Origin: Patescibacteria group bacterium
Lineage (GTDB): Bacteria; Patescibacteriota; Patescibacteriia; 2-12-FULL-60-25
Reading direction: 5' to 3'
Length of the DNA: 64,000 nt
Assembly: GCA_031082005.1 (NCBI GenBank)
Contig: JAVHLR010000001.1
Coordinates: 563,251-627,250, forward strand
Shown piece by piece: positions 34,127-42,079 of the stretch. The position numbers were made by a program, and so were the translations under genes. Each line of letters starts with the position of its first letter. Position 1 is the first letter of the stretch. Under the pieces are notes generated by a model. It did not search any database and was not told the DNA's origin. It saw only the letters and a program-made list of their open reading frames with translations.

Positions 34127-34312
34127 ATGAATAAGACCGTTATCATTCTGCTGTCTCTCGCGACACTTGCCGCTGGTTGCAGTTCCCGGCAAGCCTCTCC
34201 GGCTCCAACCGTGATTCCGGAGAAAGACCGCATTTATCCTGCGCCTGCCGCTGCCCCTCAACAAGAACCCGTGATTCCTCCTGAAGCCAGTAACATACCT
34301 CGACCGCAATAG
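34127..34312 (+). CDS. Small Pro-rich lipoprotein
   Basis: A 61-residue protein. MNKTVIILLSLATLAAGC is a signal peptide with lipobox LAAGC. The mature part is only about 44 residues and rich in Pro/Ala (YPAPAAAPQQEPVIPPEA). It would be lipid-anchored on the outer face. The function is unknown and it is possibly just a spacer-like surface peptide. It diverges from the RNase gene through overlapping promoters. Confidence 0.65.
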   Translation: MNKTVIILLSLATLAAGCSSRQASPAPTVIPEKDRIYPAPAAAPQQEPVIPPEASNIPRPQ

Positions 34313-34372
34313 CCCGAAAGCTTCCGGTTGGTAAATTATAAAAAACCTAAAGACTAGAAGTAGTTTAGGATA

Positions 34373-34711
34373 TTATTTCGTTATCCAAGTTACGATGTAC
34401 GCTGTTTCCATCAACAGCAGGATGCTGGCACAGAAAATCAAAAGTCTTTTGGCCACGTCCTCCTGCCCCAGGTTTTTTTGGAAGTGCTCCTCAAACGGCC
34501 AGATGCGTCCCCTAAGCGATGCTTCGAGCAATAGAATTGCGAAGAAAGTCGTGCCTGCATAGATGAAAGGCATCACAAGAGGTGCGCCCAAGGACACGGC
34601 TAACACGAAAACCACCACGAAAGCGGTGACGCTTAAACTCGCCCACACATTAGCGCGGTGCTTTTCTGTATGGGTACTTGCGCTCTTTTTCTTGTCCGCT
34701 ACTTTATCCAT
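34373..34711 (-). CDS. Small membrane protein, unknown
   Basis: A 112-residue protein with a Lys/Ser-rich cytoplasmic N-terminus (MDKVADKKKSASTHTEKHR) and three hydrophobic segments (about 25-45, 47-65, 90-110). No family is recognised. The extended -10 TGgTATAAT (34728-34736, minus) lies 16 nt before the ATG. Confidence 0.6.
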   Translation of the reverse strand: MDKVADKKKSASTHTEKHRANVWASLSVTAFVVVFVLAVSLGAPLVMPFIYAGTTFFAILLLEASLRGRIWPFEEHFQKNLGQEDVAKRLLIFCASILLLMETAYIVTWITK

Positions 34712-34750
34712 CTAAGTTATGTCAGATATTATACCACTCGGTCTGATATC

Positions 34751-35278
34751 CTAGCGTATGATGACAGTCCCCTTCATGCCCGTGCTGCCGTCATGATAGG
34801 GGTACGATCCGGCAGCCTTAAATACTCGGCTGTAGCTCGCTCCTGGCTGGATTGTCCCGGAGTCCCATAACAACGCCCCATCTGACGCTGTTGTATGCGG
34901 TTTAGTGTCCTTATTTATCCAACGTATCGTGTCACCTGCTTTGCCGGCTATGACTTGTGGCGAATACGCGTTTGAGGTGATGGTGACCGTATAGATGCTT
35001 GGTTTAGTCTCTTCCTGTGTCGTGCTTGGTTTTGTTTTAGTGGTCGGCGCTGTATTCGGTTTAGTTATGACTTTAGGGACGACGGCTGGCTCGGTAGAAG
35101 TCGTTGTTTCTGCCGGCTCGACCGTCGCAGAAGAAGTAGCTGTTTGAATCTGCTGTTCGGTCTGTTGTTCTTCTGTCGGTGTTGCGACGTTTGGCGCTTC
35201 CGGCTGTTTTGAACAACCCCAACCGAACAAGCTGATGCCTCCAAGCGCTAATACCGTATAAAAGATGTTATTTTTCAT
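34751..35278 (-). CDS. Lipoprotein with a cupredoxin-like domain
   Basis: A 175-residue protein. The signal peptide has lipobox FGWGC; a Thr/Glu/Pro/Ala-rich linker (about 25-90) leads to a plastocyanin-like beta domain: VTITSNAYSPQVIAGKAGDTIRW, NKDTKPHTTAS, and SYPYHDGSTGMKGTVIIR. The His ligands and terminal Met are in place, but the Cys of a type 1 copper site is absent (PYHDGSTGM). It may bind copper differently or serve only as an adhesive or structural domain. It is surface-exposed. Confidence 0.8.
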   Translation of the reverse strand: MKNNIFYTVLALGGISLFGWGCSKQPEAPNVATPTEEQQTEQQIQTATSSATVEPAETTTSTEPAVVPKVITKPNTAPTTKTKPSTTQEETKPSIYTVTITSNAYSPQVIAGKAGDTIRWINKDTKPHTTASDGALLWDSGTIQPGASYSRVFKAAGSYPYHDGSTGMKGTVIIR

Positions 35279-35299
35279 ATCCGTGACGATGGTTTTTCA

Positions 35300-35938
35300 T
35301 TAATATCTTTCGTTAAACAGCCAAACCGTGTTTTTGCTGCGGGCCACATCTGCCGGAGATACTTCTTCCACCTGGTGAAGGAAGTTAGGCGTATCCTGGT
35401 CGTTCCTGAATAGGATCTGCCCTCGTTTTTCCGGCGCCACCGCAAGATAGAATGCACGTTGAGCGAAGGTCGTGCAGATGTAGTTCTGCGTATTTATGAC
35501 TTTGCGCGCCATGGTGAACTGTATGTTCATCCCCACTGTCCACAACACGATCGATTGTACCAAAAATGCGAAAATCCGACCAAGATCATATGGCGTATCG
35601 ACCGCATCAAGGAAAAAACCGCGAAACCTTTCGCGCTCGATATCCGTCAGGTTCTTCAGCCGTTTGAAGCCGAGGACGTATTTTTCCGGGCTCTTCAAGT
35701 ATGAGTTCAGTCTATGCACCTCTATCCCATCGGCATTCGCCTCAACTATGAGGACGTCGTGTTCGGTCCCGCTTATGGGTGGCACATCGAACACCATAGC
35801 TACATGACTCCAGCAGGAATGAGTGACGCTTCGGATAAGGCGAGGGATCAAGATACCTTTCGTATCGACCATGATAATGTCCCCTACCTTGAGGTTACGG
35901 ATGGCTTCTGATTGTGATTTGTAGAGCGTCCTGCCCAT
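35300..35938 (-). CDS. YiiX/YebB-like permuted papain-fold hydrolase (copy 2)
   Basis: A 212-residue protein. The permuted NlpC/P60 (DUF830-like) order is visible: NLKVGDIIMVDTKG near the start, the catalytic His in CWSHVAMVF, and the Cys in YICTTFAQRAF near residue 155. A hydrophobic stretch (FAFLVQSIVLWTVGM) precedes the Cys. It ends with VARSKNTVWLFNERY, matching the end of the upstream paralogue (SCEWIWNERQ). Likely substrates are a lipid or peptide amide; unproven. Confidence 0.75.
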   Translation of the reverse strand: MGRTLYKSQSEAIRNLKVGDIIMVDTKGILIPRLIRSVTHSCWSHVAMVFDVPPISGTEHDVLIVEANADGIEVHRLNSYLKSPEKYVLGFKRLKNLTDIERERFRGFFLDAVDTPYDLGRIFAFLVQSIVLWTVGMNIQFTMARKVINTQNYICTTFAQRAFYLAVAPEKRGQILFRNDQDTPNFLHQVEEVSPADVARSKNTVWLFNERY

Positions 35939-35939
35939 A

Positions 35940-36623
35940 TCACTGTCTTTCGTTCCAGATCCACTCGCACGATGCGCTAGCCGCTACATCCGCCGGATTC
36001 GTTATGTCCTGTAGCTGTATGGGCGTATATCCGACGTTCCTGAAGATCACTTTCGATCTATCGTCCCAATCGACGGCTTCGTAGAAAGCCTTTTGGATGA
36101 AACCGCTGCAAGAGAATCGTTGGCGATTAAGCAGCAATTTACAATAGGACTTAGACAGCCAGGCTAAGAAGAACTTGAAGGTATAAAGCGGGTAGTAAGG
36201 CGTATCTATGTTCATCAGCACGAAAGCGCGGACCCTATTCCTCAATTCTTCGTTCAATAAGCCGAAGCGTTTTATGCCCACGTCGTATTTATCCGGGTTG
36301 GATAAGTATTTTTCCAGCCTGTGGATCTGCACGCCTTGCCTGAAAGATGAGACGAGGCCGTGCTGGATCGCCTCGACGATGATGTTCGCGGCATAGCCTT
36401 TCTCGAAACTTTTCGCGAATATCACCAAAGCCGTGTGATCCCAGTAGGAATCCGTTATGCGCCTCAAAAAGAACCTCATCGGTCCGCCCCTTTTGTGCCT
36501 CACGAGAATTATGTCGCCTATCTTAAGATCCGGCAACGGACCGTTGATTTTCTCTAGGGGAAAATTCTTCAGCGGGTCGTGCTTGAGCTTGTCGGGATGT
36601 ATCTTGAGCGATGTGGATTTCAT
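35940..36623 (-). CDS. YiiX/YebB-like permuted papain-fold hydrolase (copy 1)
   Basis: A 227-residue paralogue of the next gene, 1 bp apart. LKIGDIILVRHKRGG is followed by His in YWDHTALVIF, a shared block (GVQIHRLEKYLSNPDKYDVGIKRF, seen in part in copy 2) and the Cys in RFSCSGFIQKAFYEAV. The aromatic/acidic C-terminal end IWNERQ is shared with copy 2. The pair is clearly a tandem duplication that has diverged greatly. It diverges from the PAS gene at 36655. Confidence 0.75.
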   Translation of the reverse strand: MKSTSLKIHPDKLKHDPLKNFPLEKINGPLPDLKIGDIILVRHKRGGPMRFFLRRITDSYWDHTALVIFAKSFEKGYAANIIVEAIQHGLVSSFRQGVQIHRLEKYLSNPDKYDVGIKRFGLLNEELRNRVRAFVLMNIDTPYYPLYTFKFFLAWLSKSYCKLLLNRQRFSCSGFIQKAFYEAVDWDDRSKVIFRNVGYTPIQLQDITNPADVAASASCEWIWNERQ

Positions 36624-36639
36624 ACGGACAATGAGCAGG

Positions 36640-36648
36640 TGGTATTAT
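36640..36648 (+). promoter_or_regulatory. Extended -10 promoter, leaderless type
   Basis: TGgTATTAT ends 6 nt before the ATG at 36655. Confidence 0.65.
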
Positions 36649-36654
36649 GTCGCT

Positions 36655-36981
36655 ATGTCAAAGGCTAATGTTTATAAATTTTCTCTTGATGCTCACGGCT
36701 TCGTGGTCGAGGCTACTCCGAATTTCTGCGAACTTCTCGGCCTTCACTTCAGCCGTAAATGTGTACCGCGTTTCGATTCGTTCGTGTCGCGCGAGAGTGG
36801 ATCTGCCTTTTTGCAATCTACGCTTGATGCATATCGCGGTTTAGAGACTAGACGCATCCTGATTTCCATTATATCAAAAGATGGCGAAAAAAAGTACGGC
36901 CATTTGAGCTTGGCACCGAGCATTGTCGACGAATCGGATCTGGTCTTGGGGCTAAAAGGAGTTTTTGAACTTAAATTTTGA
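36655..36981 (+). CDS. Single-domain PAS-like protein
   Basis: A 108-residue protein consisting of one PAS fold: YKFSLDAHGFVVEATPNFCELLG, then SFVSRESGSAFLQSTLDAYRG, then the beta meander ILISIISKDGEKKYGHLSLAPS. No kinase, cyclase or DNA-binding domain is attached, so any signalling would act through a separate partner. The stop is one base before the MFS transporter ATG. The longer open frame upstream overlaps the divergent gene and is rejected. Confidence 0.7.
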   Translation: MSKANVYKFSLDAHGFVVEATPNFCELLGLHFSRKCVPRFDSFVSRESGSAFLQSTLDAYRGLETRRILISIISKDGEKKYGHLSLAPSIVDESDLVLGLKGVFELKF

Positions 36982-36982
36982 C

Positions 36983-38194
36983 ATGCGCAAGCGGCACGTA
37001 GCAGCGATAACGCTTTTGACGGCGCTAAATGTGCTGAACTATTTTGATACTACGGTGGTTTCCGCTTTCGGACCTTCGCTCAAACGCGACTTTTCGATCG
37101 GTGATGCGGGTTTGGGTTTGATCGGCTCCGCATTCCTCTTTAGCCTAGTCCTGTCCAGCCCTTTCTTCGGAATCCTTTTGGCGCGCATCAGTCGCGTAAA
37201 GCTCTTGGCTTCATCTGTCGTTATCTGGAGTATCGCCTTGGGTTCTATGGGGTATCTGAAGCTTTTCGCATTAGTTTTAGTCTCTCGTATGCTTGCTGGT
37301 ATCGCCCATTCCGCCTTCACTGCTGTGGCGCCCACGCTCCTCGATGAAATCGTAACCCAGCGCATTAAATCCAAAGTATTCTCCATATATTACGCTGCGA
37401 TTCCGGTCGGCACAGCGGCCTGTTTCATCTATGCCGGTTTCATGGATGTACGTATCGGCTGGCCGGCCGCACTTCTTTTGGCTGGCTTGTCCGGCGTTGT
37501 ATTGGCGCCATTAGTTCTTTGGTTACCCCGAGGTACAGAGAATACAGCGCGTGGTGTATTGGGTACATCCATTATTCAACACATTAAGATACTCGCCTCA
37601 TCCAAAAGGTTTATTTTGACCATATTAGGATACGCCGCCCAGACGTTCGCTCTTGGAGGTTTTGCTTTTTGGGCTCCGACTTACATCAATAATGTTTTAG
37701 GCTATCCTCTAGCTCTCGGTAATGCGATATTCGGCTCGACCCTGATCCTTACCGGTATCGCCGGGACTTTGATCGGTGGAGTCATTGCAGACCACTGGGG
37801 AGGAAAAGATAGGGTCGGAAGTTATTTGAAAGCTTGTGTATTGTTTACTGCTTTAGCCATCCCTTTTGCCTTCCTCTCATTGGCGACACAAAGCGACTAT
37901 GTTTTCTTCTTCTCGATGGGTCTAGTGGAATTGATGATTTTCGCCACCTTCTCCCCGACCAATCTCATCTTCTTGCGCTCCGTACCCTACGCCGTTCGCG
38001 CAACGGCGCTTGGCGTCTCGATATTCGTCGGTAGGCTTTTGGGAGACGCCTCAAGCGTTTGGATGGTCGGTTTCATCTCTGACTACATCGACAGTTTGAA
38101 ATCGGCTTTATTTATCCTGCCCTTAGCTTTTGTCGTCAATCTCCTCTTCTGGTGGCTCGCTGCCCGCTCCCCACGTGAGTACGTGAATCCGTGA
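36983..38194 (+). CDS. MFS transporter
   Basis: A 403-residue protein with twelve hydrophobic helices. The first half has LNVLNYFDTTVVSAFGPSL, a motif-A-like loop between TM2 and TM3 (GILLARISRVKLL) and AGIAHSAFTAVAPTLLDE. The last has SVPYAVRATALGVSIFVGRLLGDASS. It resembles the Spinster/anion-cation symporter group, but the substrate is unknown. It is coupled to the PAS gene and ends at the terminator at 38204. Confidence 0.88.
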   Translation: MRKRHVAAITLLTALNVLNYFDTTVVSAFGPSLKRDFSIGDAGLGLIGSAFLFSLVLSSPFFGILLARISRVKLLASSVVIWSIALGSMGYLKLFALVLVSRMLAGIAHSAFTAVAPTLLDEIVTQRIKSKVFSIYYAAIPVGTAACFIYAGFMDVRIGWPAALLLAGLSGVVLAPLVLWLPRGTENTARGVLGTSIIQHIKILASSKRFILTILGYAAQTFALGGFAFWAPTYINNVLGYPLALGNAIFGSTLILTGIAGTLIGGVIADHWGGKDRVGSYLKACVLFTALAIPFAFLSLATQSDYVFFFSMGLVELMIFATFSPTNLIFLRSVPYAVRATALGVSIFVGRLLGDASSVWMVGFISDYIDSLKSALFILPLAFVVNLLFWWLAARSPREYVNP

Positions 38195-38203
38195 TGATAC
38201 GAG

Positions 38204-38236
38204 AAAAGCCTCTGCAGGAGCGGCAGAGGCTTTTTT
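38204..38236. terminator. Bidirectional terminator between two MFS genes
   Basis: A 12-bp stem AAAAGCCTCTGC / GCAGAGGCTTTT with T6 after it and A4 before it. Confidence 0.88.
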
Positions 38237-38247
38237 GAGAGTTGACT

Positions 38248-39459
38248 TCACGCAGTTTGTCGCGGTCTGATGATCCAGAGCAGGGTGGCGCAAGCGACAA
38301 GACAAAGTCCAGCCACTGGCCAGATAAGACCGTCGCTTGCATTCACATCGTGGCCGCGCAATAGCCACCAACCCACGAAAAGGACGAGGGCAAACCCTGA
38401 ACGAGAGACCATGGATTGCAGGGAGCCGTATGTCGCCTTGTACGAACTTTCTACACGGCTGTAGATGTATCCATCCATAAGCGGTTGGAACATGCCGCGG
38501 CCCAGTTCGTGCAACAAGACGAATGCGATAGGCAAAAGCCATCCGTTCACCAGCCCCAATGCGGCCAAACCGACGCCTGTAAAGAACAAGGCGAGCGGAA
38601 TCGAAACGGTTTGCTTTTCGCTTATGGTGTGTGACTTTTCGACCCACCGGTTGCCGAGCATGAGGCCGCAGTTTATCAGTATCCAGAATGCTGCAGTCAG
38701 TGCGCTGCTTTGCGACGAGGTTTCGACCACGCTGGTGAAATGGGGCACCCAGGTAAGGTTGAACGGTAAGACGAACCCCAACATCATCCCGGCAAGCGCT
38801 GCCCATTGCAGCTGGCGATTAGATGATATGGCGCACCAGCTGTCCTTCAGGGACTTCAACTCCGTAGTTCGCTCTACAGGCTCACCGTCCCCGTTCATGC
38901 GCAACTTGCATAGCGACCAGTTAGCGAACAGGATTGCCGAGCACACGATCCAACCGATACTGAAATATCGGGCAGGAAACAGGAAGCTCACGGAACCCCC
39001 GAGCAGCATGCCGAATGAACCCCACTTGGCTGAACGTGCGAATGCCCGCACCTGATAGTCCTTTGGCCTGCCGTGGCGCTTGAGTGCATCGGATAGCCAA
39101 GCCTGCTGCGCACCGGAGGTGAACGACATGCCGATACCCATCAGGATTTCGGCCACCAAAGCGATGGTGAAAATCTGCCACTTAGCTATGGCTAAAGTAG
39201 CTGTAGCGTACGTCAGCGCGCCGAGTACGGAAATGAGCAGTCCGGTCCGTACAGACCAAGCGCGACTCTTGCCGTCGGCCAACATTCCTGTGACGACTTC
39301 TGAGGACGAAATTGTTAGCCAGAAGATGGCGTTGATGAGGAAGATGTCGGCCTTACTCAAGCCGAGCAGTATCAGATATGGGATATACACGCCCACCGAA
39401 AGGCACATCCCGAAACTCGACATGAAGGAGTAAAGGTTATAGAACTTTTCCGGCTTCAT
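38248..39459 (-). CDS. MFS transporter
   Basis: A 403-residue protein with about twelve helices. The N-terminal half has FMSSFGMCLSVGVYIPYLIL, TGMLADGKSRAWSVRTGLL (motif A) and GIGMSFTSGAQQAWLSDALK, typical of the efflux-type MFS group. The ATG at 39459 is chosen because AGGAG lies 8 nt upstream; GTG 39468 would overlap that site. Its Shine-Dalgarno start sets it apart from the neighbouring leaderless genes. The substrate is unknown. Confidence 0.85.
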   Translation of the reverse strand: MKPEKFYNLYSFMSSFGMCLSVGVYIPYLILLGLSKADIFLINAIFWLTISSSEVVTGMLADGKSRAWSVRTGLLISVLGALTYATATLAIAKWQIFTIALVAEILMGIGMSFTSGAQQAWLSDALKRHGRPKDYQVRAFARSAKWGSFGMLLGGSVSFLFPARYFSIGWIVCSAILFANWSLCKLRMNGDGEPVERTTELKSLKDSWCAISSNRQLQWAALAGMMLGFVLPFNLTWVPHFTSVVETSSQSSALTAAFWILINCGLMLGNRWVEKSHTISEKQTVSIPLALFFTGVGLAALGLVNGWLLPIAFVLLHELGRGMFQPLMDGYIYSRVESSYKATYGSLQSMVSRSGFALVLFVGWWLLRGHDVNASDGLIWPVAGLCLVACATLLWIIRPRQTA

Positions 39460-39553
39460 CGCACGCACTCCTCTCGACCCTGATTATGTCTCACTCTAAG
39501 GTTGTTAAGGTACTCTAAACATACGCTATTCCAAGTTAAGCGCCGTCTAAAAT

Positions 39554-39589
39554 AAACAGCTCGGGATCATCAGTGTTCCCGAGCTGTTT
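39554..39589. terminator. Strong 13-bp hairpin in the 39.5 kb intergenic region
   Basis: A perfect stem AAACAGCTCGGGA / TCCCGAGCTGTTT with a 10-nt loop. It is not adjacent to any gene end. It is followed by ATTTTA on the minus strand and TGGGG on the plus strand. Confidence 0.65.
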
Positions 39590-39606
39590 TGGGGCCTAAA
39601 TACTTA

Positions 39607-39793
39607 TGTTATACAGTATTAAGAAACCTTGCAGCGCGGGAAAACATAATACAAACCGGGTCGATGGCGCGACCAGACTTATACGTCCAGAAATGCTGCA
39701 AGTTGTTCATACCCATCAAGTAAAACATGACAATTTTGATATGTCAAATATATGATTAACAAAAAAGCCTTGGTTTCATGACAAGGCTTTTTT
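39607..39793 (+). ncRNA. Candidate structured small RNA with promoter and terminator
   Basis: No open frame is supported here. An extended -10 box TGtTATACA (39607-39615) predicts a start near 39622. The transcript forms an 8-bp closing stem CTTGCAGC / GCTGCAAG (39628-39635 and 39695-39702) around a hairpin GGTCG/CGACC (39659-39674). A second stem-loop TGACA/TGTCA follows, then the terminator AAAAAAGCCTTG / CAAGGCTTTTTT at 39761-39793. Predicted length is about 170 nt. The class is not recognised. Minus-strand transcription to the 39554 hairpin is the alternative. Confidence 0.45.
39761..39793. terminator. Bidirectional terminator
   Basis: A 12-bp stem with A6 and T6 flanks. It ends the lipoprotein gene on the minus strand and the candidate small RNA on the plus strand. 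Confidence 0.85.
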
Positions 39794-39803
39794 GATGTGC
39801 GGC

Positions 39804-40373
39804 TTATTTGTTTTCGAAAGCCTTCATCATGTCTGAAAGCGATTTGAATTCAACATCGCTGGGCAGATCGAATTTCGAATCCGGAATCGAATCGGGCTTG
39901 CAGCTCTCCTTTTTCTTCTCGAGCTGGTCGATGATATCTTCCGTTGACCTGACCTCTGTCCCTGCTATCGTGGCCGGTTCTGTCGCTTCGCGCAGGTCTA
40001 TCGATAGGCCTTGTTTATTTCCAACTGTCCAAACATACATTGTGTCGTTCGTTGCGATCCCTTTTACAAGCGGCGCCTCTTCGCCATTCTTGTCTAACTT
40101 GGGCTGTGTTTCGAGATAGATCTTCTTATTCTTGATGTAGGTCGTGATTTTTTCGCCATCTTCGTTGGTATATTCGCAGCGAATGGCGACAGAGCGGTCA
40201 AACGCGTCTTTTATGCTCTGGAAAAGGCCAGTCTTCTCTTCTTGTGCGGGCGGAGCCTCTTGTCGTTTGCTGCCTTCTTCAGTCGTAGCTATCGGTTTAT
40301 CGCCGAAACAGCCTCCTCCAAATAAAATAATGCCGCTTAGTGCAGCTACGGTGAATAGATATGTTTTTTTCAT
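39804..40373 (-). CDS. Lipoprotein, unknown
   Basis: A 189-residue protein. MKKTYLFTVAALSGIILFGGGC is a signal peptide with lipobox GGGC. The mature part has a charged linker and a beta-rich domain (AIRCEYTNEDGEKITTYIKNKKIY, APLVKGIATNDTMYVWTVGN; shown in part) with two Cys. The first 10 codons of the open frame lie before MKK and are unlikely to be translated, because TTAATG ends 6 nt before this ATG. Confidence 0.7.
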   Translation of the reverse strand: MKKTYLFTVAALSGIILFGGGCFGDKPIATTEEGSKRQEAPPAQEEKTGLFQSIKDAFDRSVAIRCEYTNEDGEKITTYIKNKKIYLETQPKLDKNGEEAPLVKGIATNDTMYVWTVGNKQGLSIDLREATEPATIAGTEVRSTEDIIDQLEKKKESCKPDSIPDSKFDLPSDVEFKSLSDMMKAFENK

Positions 40374-40419
40374 AATCCGCATTAAGAATGATTCTTGTCC
40401 CACGGATTATAGCATGTGT

Positions 40420-40932
40420 TTACCGCTTGAAGATACTGATGGTTTTCGCCAGTTCATCCTGTATGCCCATGATGCAGGGCAGGTCTCGCGCCTCCTCCTC
40501 ATTGGCCCAAACAAATCCATCAAACGAGCCTTTTTCCAGCACCACTTCGCCACTCATATATTTTGCCGCAAATTTGACCATCACGGTCGGAACGCCGTCA
40601 GGTCTGATGTAGGCCACGCTATTAATGTAACGCAGATCTGTACCGATATCGATCCCCGCCTCTTCGTGCACCTCACGCTGCAGCATTTTTTCGACAGCGT
40701 CCTCAAAATCCAATACCTCGCCGTTTTTCCGTGTCGGATTGTTGATGTCCAAATCACCCCACTCCAGCTTACCGCCCGGAACAGCGTATTTCCCAGGATG
40801 GACTTTTTCGGATTCGCTACGTTTAAGCAGAAGACAGCGTCCGTCGACTTCCCGATAAACGACGACGTTAGCTACGAAGTAGAACAGCTTATCTTGCTTA
40901 GCTTCCTCCAGAGAAATGTTCTCTGCCGACAT
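40420..40932 (-). CDS. Nudix hydrolase
   Basis: A 170-residue protein. The Nudix box is recognisable as GGKLEWGD...REVHEEAGI but is stretched by an insertion (INNPTRKNGEVLDFEDAVEKML) between the GG and REVHEE halves, with catalytic Glu residues retained. It cleaves nucleoside diphosphate-linked compounds; the substrate is unknown. It is preceded on the same strand by a lipoprotein gene with 13 bp between, so the two are probably co-transcribed. Confidence 0.85.
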   Translation of the reverse strand: MSAENISLEEAKQDKLFYFVANVVVYREVDGRCLLLKRSESEKVHPGKYAVPGGKLEWGDLDINNPTRKNGEVLDFEDAVEKMLQREVHEEAGIDIGTDLRYINSVAYIRPDGVPTVMVKFAAKYMSGEVVLEKGSFDGFVWANEEEARDLPCIMGIQDELAKTISIFKR

Positions 40933-40945
40933 AAGTCGAGTCGTC

Positions 40946-41461
40946 TCAAGAATTCTTGAGTACTTCGCGCACGATTTCGATTGCTTTATCTTTATCGAAA
41001 CCGCTCATGAATGCGCTGATAATATACCAATCGTTTCCCTTGTAGACATTGATTTGGTTGAGTTTGCCACCTGCCCAATAAGCTTTATCTCCCAGCCCAT
41101 CAACCATCACCGGATCAACGCCAGATAGACCCTTGGAAGCCTCGATTGCGCCATCTTGTTCGGATTGTGATGAATGTTTGATAAGTAGTGTTATGCCGCC
41201 CTGCGCAGAAGAATAGGTACAATTGGTCACTATCGGTCCAGTGTTTTCTGTCGGTTCTCCGACCTCGCCCAGAAACTTCTTGGCCAACTCCGGCGTGAAC
41301 ACATCGCACGCGCTCACGTTAGAGGTGACGGTCGTCTCCGCCGACGGGACTTGCGCTGGTGTGACCGAACTGACGCTATTGGTGCCCTGTTTTGAACAGC
41401 CTGCACCGAGCAGGGCTAACGTAAGAAATAACGGAAAAGCTATCGTGTGTATTTTTTGCAT
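40946..41461 (-). CDS. Lipoprotein, DUF3558-like
   Basis: A 171-residue protein. The signal peptide has lipobox LGAGC. The mature domain contains two Cys (SACDVFTPELAKKFLG and TNCTYSSAQGG) likely to form a disulfide, then VMVDGLGDKAYWAGGKLNQINVYKGN. The same scheme is seen in the lipoprotein at 43850 (DPCELITAADVAPF, KICFYS, GLGDAAYYGGSG). They look like paralogues, and the pattern recalls DUF3558. Function unknown. The extended -10 TGgTATAAT (41476-41484, minus) precedes it. Confidence 0.7.
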   Translation of the reverse strand: MQKIHTIAFPLFLTLALLGAGCSKQGTNSVSSVTPAQVPSAETTVTSNVSACDVFTPELAKKFLGEVGEPTENTGPIVTNCTYSSAQGGITLLIKHSSQSEQDGAIEASKGLSGVDPVMVDGLGDKAYWAGGKLNQINVYKGNDWYIISAFMSGFDKDKAIEIVREVLKNS

Positions 41462-41556
41462 ATTTTTTCAGCTCGATTATACCACGCATAGGAAAAAGAC
41501 AAAGAAATGCTCATTTGATTGCTTTAAGTGGCGTCGGCGGCTATATTGTCATGCGT

Positions 41557-42063
41557 ATGCAAATCCCCAAGCGTCGTTCGCAGTCCCTCAAGATACTGGA
41601 AGAAAAGGACAATTTCTTGACCGCAGACAAGGTCGAGAGGCTGAAAAAAGATCTCGAAGATCTCGAAAAACGTCAGCATCCACAGGCTGTCGAGGATTTA
41701 AGTGTAGCTTTGCAGAAAGGTGACCTCTCCGAGAATGCGGAATACACGGAATCCAAAGCCCGGCTCGCACGTATCGATGGCCGGATATTCTCGATCAAGG
41801 AGCGTATCAAGAATGCTGTTATCATTGAACAAGATGCGGGTTCATCAACAGAAGTCAGGATAGGCTCTACAGTCCTTCTCTCGGTCAATGGCACTCAACG
41901 TGAATACCAGATTCTCGGCACGCAGGAATCAGACCCGTCCCGTGGCCGTATTTCCTATCGTTCCCCTCTTGGTGCTGCTTTGCTGGGCCACGCCGTCGGC
42001 GAAAGCATTGACGTCCAGACCGAGAACGGAATCATCTCTTACGGTATAATCGAAATCAAATAA
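41557..42063 (+). CDS. GreA/GreB-like protein (second copy)
   Basis: A 168-residue protein. An N-terminal coiled coil carries KGDLSENAEYTESKARLA, and the C-terminal FKBP-like domain has IGSTVLLS and ISYRSPLGAALLGHAVGE. Compared with the greA at 10104, the N-terminal residues (IPKRRSQSLKILEEKDNF) are different and basic. It may be a true cleavage factor or a competitor such as Gfh1/DksA-like proteins. TATATT ends 9 nt before ATG 41557, while the ATG at 41551 is too close to it. Confidence 0.85.
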   Translation: MQIPKRRSQSLKILEEKDNFLTADKVERLKKDLEDLEKRQHPQAVEDLSVALQKGDLSENAEYTESKARLARIDGRIFSIKERIKNAVIIEQDAGSSTEVRIGSTVLLSVNGTQREYQILGTQESDPSRGRISYRSPLGAALLGHAVGESIDVQTENGIISYGIIEIK

Positions 42064-42079
42064 CAATAAAGATAAAATT

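Noticed and set aside
38408-39055. Plus-strand ORFs inside the minus-strand MFS gene
   Set aside because: They follow the reverse frame of a well-supported transporter and lack start signals.
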